Part shown: positions 24,016-30,318 of the stretch, piece by piece
How the letters are laid out: the number at the start of each line of letters is the position of its first letter
How positions within the stretch are numbered: the first letter of the stretch is position 1
Source: Flammula alnicola
Taxonomy: Eukaryota; Basidiomycota; Agaricomycetes; Agaricales; Strophariaceae
Reading direction: 5' to 3'
DNA: 30,318 nucleotides
NCBI GenBank assembly: GCA_015499995.1
Contig: JADNRV010000487.1
Coordinates: 1 to 30,318, forward strand
Notes under the pieces: generated by a model
Database searches by the model: none
What the model saw: only the letters and a program-made list of their open reading frames with translations
Told to the model about the DNA's origin: nothing
Program-made: the position numbers and the translations under genes

Positions 24016-27000
24016 CTAGCATCCATCGTACTATAACGCAAAGTCAGCATACACCCTGCCTGCAAAGCCACACATGGAACTTACGAGTGAATTCTTGGGC
24101 TTCGCCCACTGCCACGTCGTCGTATTCACATCTTGAAAGCACGACACATCAGAGCCCCGTTCAGGCGAGTTTTAGCACAGAAAGCACGTACTGGTATATG
24201 CATCCAAGTGATTGTTGATGTAGTCCGCTGTCGGGTAATTAGGCGGACTGCAACCTGTGTTGGTTTGTCCTTTCCTCTGGTACACGCGCACGTAGTCGAT
24301 TTTCATCTCGGCAGGGAAGATCATGGTTGTCAGATCGATGTTCTGCCAGTTCTCTGAGGGATCGAAAGAAGGTCGTCAGCACGCACGTCGATCTCAGACA
24401 GCACAGATTGACAGAACGGGCATGAGGTCGAAAGAAGATCGTAGCCAAGAGCTCGAAATGAACAGGAAGGACAACAACGAAGAAACGAGCAGAGAAAAAA
24501 AGACACGCACGCGAGATACCCAAATTCAAGATAATAGCCAACGGCTCTTCCGGTATCAGCCTCTGACTAACACCAGAACCATTGGGAAGGGGGTCGGCAG
24601 AGACAGCACTAGCCCCTATCGCATACGTCTTCGCGCCATCGACCTGCCACGTAATAGTGCCATCATTTCGGTTCTTCGGATCTGACCAGTACTCGAAGCC
24701 TACAGAGAAAGAACAATCAGCACAACACTCCATGACCCGCGAAGAACTTCAACCACATCCCCAGACCCCAACACACAAACAAACAAAAAAGAAACTCACC
24801 AAGCGTCTTAAAATTCGCCCCGGACCCTGGAACATATCCGAGGGCAGCGTCGTCAGCCCCGAAATGCTCTGCTGCGCCGCACTGCCCCTAAACGAGTTCA
24901 TCCTTGTCGCGGCGCCAAATTCCTGCACCGACGCAGAGTCGTTGTTGTACACATAATCATGCGTGAACGGCGCGAACTGCGCGCTCTGCGACACCACCTG
25001 CCCGATCGCGAGGTCCTTGTCCTTCTCCGTTTCGAAGACATCGATCTCGGGCGCGCCGCGGCCGTGCGAGACGTCTGGGCCGGGGTGGTCGGAGCCCGGG
25101 CAGGAGCATGCGCTGTAGGGTTGAGGATGACATGAGCGATGAAGGATCGGATGGATAGAGAGTTAGATACGCACGATGTCCTCTGCCCACTCAACCAACT
25201 AAGCTCAAAGTTGTTCTTCTGGCGAGATGCATTCGAGTGCAGTGCCGCAGCAGGGCCTAGGCCGTCCTTGTCTGTCTGGTTAGGGAACGTGCCGACATCG
25301 CAAGAGTCGTACCTAAACATACAAGCAAGTACGTTAGCAGCGCTCGTTAGCTGACATGACCATAACACATACGTATAAGGCCACATGCCATCCGTCGTAG
25401 CCGAATATCCAGGTCTCGCAAGATTGCCCATTGTCCATGCACCAGGCCACTGGAAGCAAGAGAAGAGAATGGAGCAGTCAGCATCAGAGAACGCTCTCAA
25501 AGTAAGCAAGAAGAGGCGAAAACTCACATAACCCTGCGTCTGCTGATTTGGCCCAGGGAAGGTAACACTGACTTCGATGTATCCCGTCGTGAAGCAGAAC
25601 TTGTTCCAGGACTGTATCATGCCCGACCGATATGTAAGCCCATGGTTTTCGTCAGTTGTAAACGGGGCCGTAGAGCCTATGCGAGGAAGGAAAGCTATCA
25701 GTTTCGCTGGTTAAGAGGACCGAAGAAGAGAAGACAAAGGTAAATGGCGATGCAACGATGGGCCTAATGACCAACATCGTCCAGGAACGAGCAAGACGAG
25801 CAAGACGAGCAAGACGCCGACGACAACCCAACCCAACCATCCAGCATCATCTTCGACGTCCTCCATCGCCTGGATATCCCATTTCACAACCCAACCCAAC
25901 CCTAACCCAAACGACTCTTGCCCAAATACCCCTCCCCAATACAGTCCAACCACTTCTTCAGAACCTAACCTCCTGCGCCTCTACAAACCCAGACGTCTCC
26001 AACAGGATCTCCATAACCACAAACCAACCAAAAACCCCAACCCCTCAAAAAAAGAAAAAAGACACGCACCATTCGTCAACCCAGCCTGCGTCGTCGTCGT
26101 CGAGTCCATCGTGATCACCAGCGCGCCGTCGCGCGTCGTCACCTGCATGGGGTCGTACCACTCCAGATCGCCCGTGGAGCCGTACCACATGTCGACGGCT
26201 TCCCAGAAGGGGTCGTCGCCTGTAAAAGGTGACAGGAGGAAATGGCGGTTAGCAGGTGTTGTGTTATGGTATTTTTAAATGAGAGTGAGAGAGGGAGAAG
26301 GAAGGAAGGAGTAGGCATTCCGAAGAAAGGAAAAAAAAACATGTAAACAAGAGAAATATGAAAATGAGAGAAACAGAAAGAGAGAGCCTGAACACACCCT
26401 CTCTCTCGCAAACCTCGAAATCAAAGAACAAAACCACCACCAACATACGCCTCCCACCTGCTGCCGCCGTCAACCGTCTGCCAGGTACCCGCTGCCAACG
26501 CACGACACCACCCCGAAAACGTCAACCGTCAAACCCCTCATCAAAAAAAACCGAGGAGCCGAAAAAACACCAAGCCATCGTCTAAAAATAACCCACTGCG
26601 CTGCGGAAGTACTATAGCAACAACAACGGCAAAAATGGTGACCTGGGTCAGGTCAGGAACGGCCAGCCGATTGATGCCAAGTGCAAGGCGAACCGAACCG
26701 AGCGACCCGAATAACAAAACAAAATCAAAGAACAACGAAGAAATGAACAAAGCACATCCCGAGCGGGCAAAACACACCGCCTTACCCGCCCCGCGCAACA
26801 ACCCTCAAACCCCCAAACCCAAGGTAAAAATCAAACCAGCCAAGACAACGACGACGCCAACCACCATCACAACAGCGGCGTATCAAGGCAGGCAGGCCAA
26901 AAATAACCTCCTTCCCTCCTTCGCATGCGTTCGTGCGTGCGAACACGGGGATCGCAGGCCGTCGATGCGAATAATTACGAAAGACGAAACGGAAATGAGA

Positions 27001-29278
27001 AAGGGGGAGTGGGAATGTGGTTCGGAATGAATGGTCGTAGGAAGGAAGAGAAGAGAAGAGAAGAGAAGAGAAGGCGATAGATAGATAGAAGAATGAACGC
27101 GAGGACGCATGACACGAAGAGAAAAGGTGCATGGAGAGCAGGATGGATGGATGGATGGATAGAATGAATGAATGAATGAATGAATGGAAAACAAACACGC
27201 AAGATGGATGAAAGAAGAAGCAAAGCGAGTTGATTTGATGGGAAGGAGATAGATGGACGAGTGGAAAACACGACAAGGAAAACGAGGAAAGGCAAGGCAA
27301 GGAAAGCGAAATCAAAGCATAGACATCCAACACGAAAGAAAGAAAAAATGGAGAAGAAAAAGCGCTTTACGTGCATGCATCCAACCACCACAACGCCTCA
27401 AGCGACAAAACGAAAACAACCACAACCACAAGACCCAAAAACCTCGAAACCACGCAAGTCCCAAACCCAAGCAAAAAAAAACCAACTCGCGAAGAAAACA
27501 ACACAGACACAGACACAGACACAGAAAAAAAAAAAAAACACCACATACCCGGATAAAAGCTCCTTCCAGGCGTATTAAACTCGTCCGAAAACACCAGCTC
27601 GTACGCCTGCCCGTCAAAGCCCGTGCGCGTGCGTGCGGCTTGCGGCGTTTCCGCGTCGACGAGTTCAGGCATTTGGAAGCTGCAACAAAAGAAGGAAGAA
27701 GGGGGGGTTAGGTGGGTATTCAACGCATGGGTGGGGAAGGGAGGGAGAGGGAGGGGGAGAGGGAGGGACGTACAGAACCGGCGCCTGACCTACGTACATC
27801 CACAATCACCATCAGTATGAGGAGGAGAAAAAAAGGAAAAGAAGGAAAAACCCAAGAAAAAAACACAACGCACCCGTAGCATTAATCCTAATATTCCCCT
27901 CAATCGCCTGATTCTGCTTCTGGTCCCTAAAAAACCTCAAAACAGGATAAAAAATGAAAAGGCACAACAACGCCAGAATCAAAAACACAAGCATCCCAAC
28001 ATTAAGGATCCCGCGCCACGGGAAGGAGTGCGTGGGCTTGTACGATACGGGGCCTGCGGGGGCGTTGTACATGCGCCCGGGGGTGGTAGTGTTGTGTTTG
28101 CCTTTGCCCCTTTACCACCACCACCGGACTTGCCGATACGCGTACTACCCCCGGCGGAAGGGTCGTGCAACAGATCCTCCTCGTCGAGCGGCTCGTTCTC
28201 GTCCATGGCGGGATCGTACGCGTACGGAATCAGCCCGCGCACGGAGCCGAACGCGCCGGAGCTCGGGGGGGTGTTCATGTTCATGATCGGGTACTTGCTA
28301 TCCGCCAAAGAAAAAATACTGTCCCCCGAGGACGAGGCGATGCTGCTCCTCTTCCCTGGGGCGCCCATCCCACCTCCGTTACCCCCATTGCCGCCACCGC
28401 TAGTACCACTAATGCCGTTACCGCCGCCGCCGCCGCCGCCAATGCGCGAAGGGGGCACGAGCAGCGCGTCCCGGCCCTCCTTGGTCTTATTGATGGGGTC
28501 GTCCGCGAGGCGGTAGAGCACCATCGACCCGGAGCCGCGCGACCCGAGCGAGGGCGGGAACGCGGACGTGTGCGGGCCTGAGCCCAGGCCGAGGGTGGTG
28601 ATGACGTCGGCCTCTGCGGCGTACGACGGGGACGAAGAGGCGAAGGGCGACGACGAGGAGGAGGAGGGCTGGCGGTGGGGAGGGGAGCGGATGGCGTGCG
28701 TGTTGGAGAAGGGGTTCGTGGTGGAGTGGGATGAGCCGGAGGAGTAGGAGTTGGAGTTGGAGGCGGAGGCGGAGGCGGAGGCGGAGAGGGAGGAGGAGAG
28801 GGAGGAGGAGGGGGTAGGGGCGGCGACATGTGGTGCGCGAAGGGCTTGAGCGGGGACGAGGTGAAGCTGGTCGTCGAGCCCGTCCGTACGGGGGTCTGCC
28901 GCTGTCCTGCTCCGTTACCGTTGGCAGCTATATAGTCGGCGCTGCTGAGCTGCTGCTGCTGGTGCAAAAACGTCGACCCGCCGTTCGTGGGCGAGGCCAA
29001 GAGCGGGCGTCCTCGAGGGGGTGCGGGGTGTTCATGGCAGAACGGTATGCGCTGGTGGGACTGCGGACGGGGTCGGGTAGTGCGGTGGGCGGCATAAAGT
29101 CGACGTATTGCGCCGTGTCGCCGCCGTCGGGTGGTGGACCTCCTCCGCGGAGGCGCTGCGCTCCGGCTGAGCTGGTGGGGCTACCACTGGAGGTGTCGTC
29201 GGTGTTGTTGTGAGATATGGAGAGATGGGAGGGGTTGGGAGGGGAGTGTCGAGAGGGGGGCCAGCGTGCACTCGCCAT
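24016..29278 (-). CDS. KRE6/SKN1-like beta-glucan synthesis-associated protein (GH16-related fold)
   Basis: This is a type II membrane protein of the KRE6/SKN1 family, needed for cell-wall beta-1,6-glucan. Exons from the 5' end: 29278-27874, 27789-27774, 27679-27549, 26219-26070, 25676-25528, 25449-25373, 25312-25175, 25113-24800, 24699-24511, 24353-24192, 24131-24085 and 24030-24016 (TAG). The product is about 930 residues: a long low-complexity Ser/Pro/Gly cytoplasmic N-terminus, the membrane span [18 protein letters not shown], then a GH16-type domain. Domain blocks include [49 protein letters not shown], the catalytic-type motif EIDVFE (25031-25048) and [10 protein letters not shown], ending in KNSLYDGC. 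Exons 2-12 splice cleanly in phase. Exon 1 needs three single-base corrections, at about 29001-29007, within 28755-28815 and at 28107-28110. An inverted 5' copy lies at 2174-3990. Confidence 0.9.
25677..26069 (-). other. Second long KRE6-like intron (393 nt)
   Basis: It lies between the exon ending TQAGLTNG and the exon starting [18 protein letters not shown], with GTGCGTGTC donor and CGCATAG acceptor. It contains the imperfect repeat AGCAAGACG (about 25790-25815) and CCCAACCC-type runs. No coding exon is seen. Confidence 0.75.
26220..27548 (-). other. Exceptionally long KRE6-like intron (1329 nt) rich in simple repeats
   Basis: The donor follows SFYPG (G|GTATGTGG) and the acceptor is TTTTACAG before the DDPFWE exon; the phase is exact. 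Other introns in the window are mostly 45-115 nt. On the plus strand it holds (GAAGA)n at 27041-27074, (GATG)n at 27141-27160, (AATG)n at 27162-27186, and (ACAGAC)n at 27502-27524 followed by poly-A. No coding exon is seen inside it. Confidence 0.8.
28755..28815 (-). repeat. GGA/GGC trinucleotide repeat in KRE6-like exon 1
   Basis: On the plus strand GGAGGCGGAGGCGGAGGCGG runs into GGAGGAGAGGGAGGAGG. In the coding sense it is Pro- or Ser/Ala-rich depending on frame. One of the apparent frame changes in exon 1 lies in this tract. Confidence 0.7.
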
Positions 29279-30318
29279 CGAGTCTAAACTCCCTTAAAAA
29301 AAAGTCGTGCGTGGGCTATTGAGGTCCTGCCAACACGGGTGTTTTTCTTCGACCTCCTACGGTGACGACAAGACAACGACAAAGCGAAAAGAGAGGCGGC
29401 GTAAAAGAAGGGAGAGATGGAGAGAGAGTGGTTGGTGATGTGTGCAATTCTCACTCTGCGAACGAACCCCCCTTGTCCATATCAAGTAAGCGAACCACTG
29501 TGCTGATATAATCACTCCCATCTATCACCATCATCTGCTCGTCATCTTTGTTACTTTTCATCAATGGCCGACGCCTCGAACAACCCTCGATCCTTGCCGC
29601 GCGGTGAAAGTGGGTTTTGGATATCACCGCCCACGCACTCGATACCGTCTTGTCCATCGCATTGCATAACCCATCCACGCGCGTTATAATTATCCCCGCA
29701 CCACGCCATGTCAGATAGAGTATCTGCGGCCAACAATACCCGTGGTAACCAGAGCGGCCTTCCCTCGCCCCGCTCTACGTCTCGCTTATGGTCGTGAGGC
29801 GGGCCGACGCCCTTCTGGATGCCCCGGTATTCCACTTATCACTCAAATCACCTCCTCGGTTAGATCCCTATCGCCTTATGCATCCTCCCGTGCGCCCAAT
29901 CACAATGCCAATCCTTGCTTCCTTCCCAGTTTCTTCTCTATGATCCATGATCCACACCACATCCACGCAATACGGTCCGGACGGCCTCGAGTTTACAGAC
30001 GTTCTCGTAGGTTCTCGTCATGTACGGCGTCATATGCCTGCCTACGTGCTCTCACTCCTTCCTTCCTTCCTTATCCTCTTCAAGCTCGAACTCGCATTAC
30101 TTACTGATAGAGACCCAATACCAATACCATTATGATGATCATGTTCCCTGAATGACGTCTCAGCATACCGCGCACTCCATCCGACAAGTTTACCACAATC
30201 CCTCCATCCTCCACCCATTCTCAAACTTCCCCCAATTGGTCTTAATCATCCCTCGATCAGATTTTAAAAAGAAAGAACGTGCTGACTGCGCATTGTCATG
30301 GTACTATCGTGCGTATGT
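29279..30318 (-). promoter_or_regulatory. Upstream region of the KRE6-like gene
   Basis: This 1-kb region holds no gene I can support. Most of it (to about 30247) is shared with 2174-3098 in inverted orientation. A TTTTTTTTAAGG-type pyrimidine tract lies just before the ATG when read on the minus strand. I could not place a convincing TATA box. Confidence 0.55.

Noticed and set aside
26635..27711. Long frames on both strands within the KRE6-like intron
   Set aside because: They come from strongly purine-biased simple repeats, which lack stops in several frames; none has a recognisable domain or splice logic.
28028..28581. Plus-strand frames rich in Pro/Gly opposite KRE6-like exon 1
   Set aside because: They are antisense shadows of a GC-rich coding exon whose minus-strand protein is recognisable.

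Overview
The window looks like a piece of an Agaricomycete (wood- or litter-decay mushroom-type basidiomycete) genome. The basis is a pair of fungal class II secreted heme peroxidase genes cut by many ~50-nt introns, a KRE6/SKN1-type beta-glucan synthesis gene, a basidiomycete-type sesquiterpene synthase, and an intron-bearing MYND zinc-finger gene. No bacterial features are seen.

Layout, left to right. 1-1680 (+): exons 2-14 of a class II peroxidase (copy 1); exon 1 lies off the window. About 2174-3990 (+): a broken, inverted partial copy of the promoter and first exons of the KRE6-like gene that sits whole at the right end. 5093-5373 and 11251-11914 (-): the two halves of a sesquiterpene synthase pseudogene, separated by a 5.87-kb nest of transposable elements. 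12389-13558: weak coding remnants. 13560-16440: mostly unassigned DNA. 16607-18344 (+): a complete 14-exon class II peroxidase (copy 2) with a TATA box. 19014-20272 (+): MYND-finger protein. 20801-22824 (+): a proline/serine-rich protein of unknown function. 24016-29278 (-): KRE6/SKN1-like GH16-family gene in 12 exons, with its upstream region running to the window end.

The transposon nest can be taken apart by hand. Removing four younger insertions leaves a ~1-kb foldback element with two 476-bp inverted arms of exactly equal length around a 40-bp loop, bounded by TA. The removed pieces are a 1.5-kb CACTA-like element (TSD TTC), a 470-bp hAT-type MITE (TSD ACCGTGAG), a 2.5-kb hAT-like element (TSD TATTAGAT) and a second, truncated MITE of the same family. 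The arms differ at eight positions, all transitions and seven at CpG sites, which suggests cytosine-methylation damage or a RIP-like process.

Biologically, the peroxidases have the distal and proximal heme residues but lack the complete Mn2+ site and the surface tryptophan, so they are best described as generic or atypical class II peroxidases. The KRE6-like protein would act in cell-wall beta-1,6-glucan assembly. The terpene synthase cannot work as it stands. Several genes on the right (KRE6 exon 1, the MYND gene, the unknown protein) read well only if single-base indels are allowed. These may be draft-assembly errors rather than true damage. All exon models are hand-made from splice signals and family similarity.
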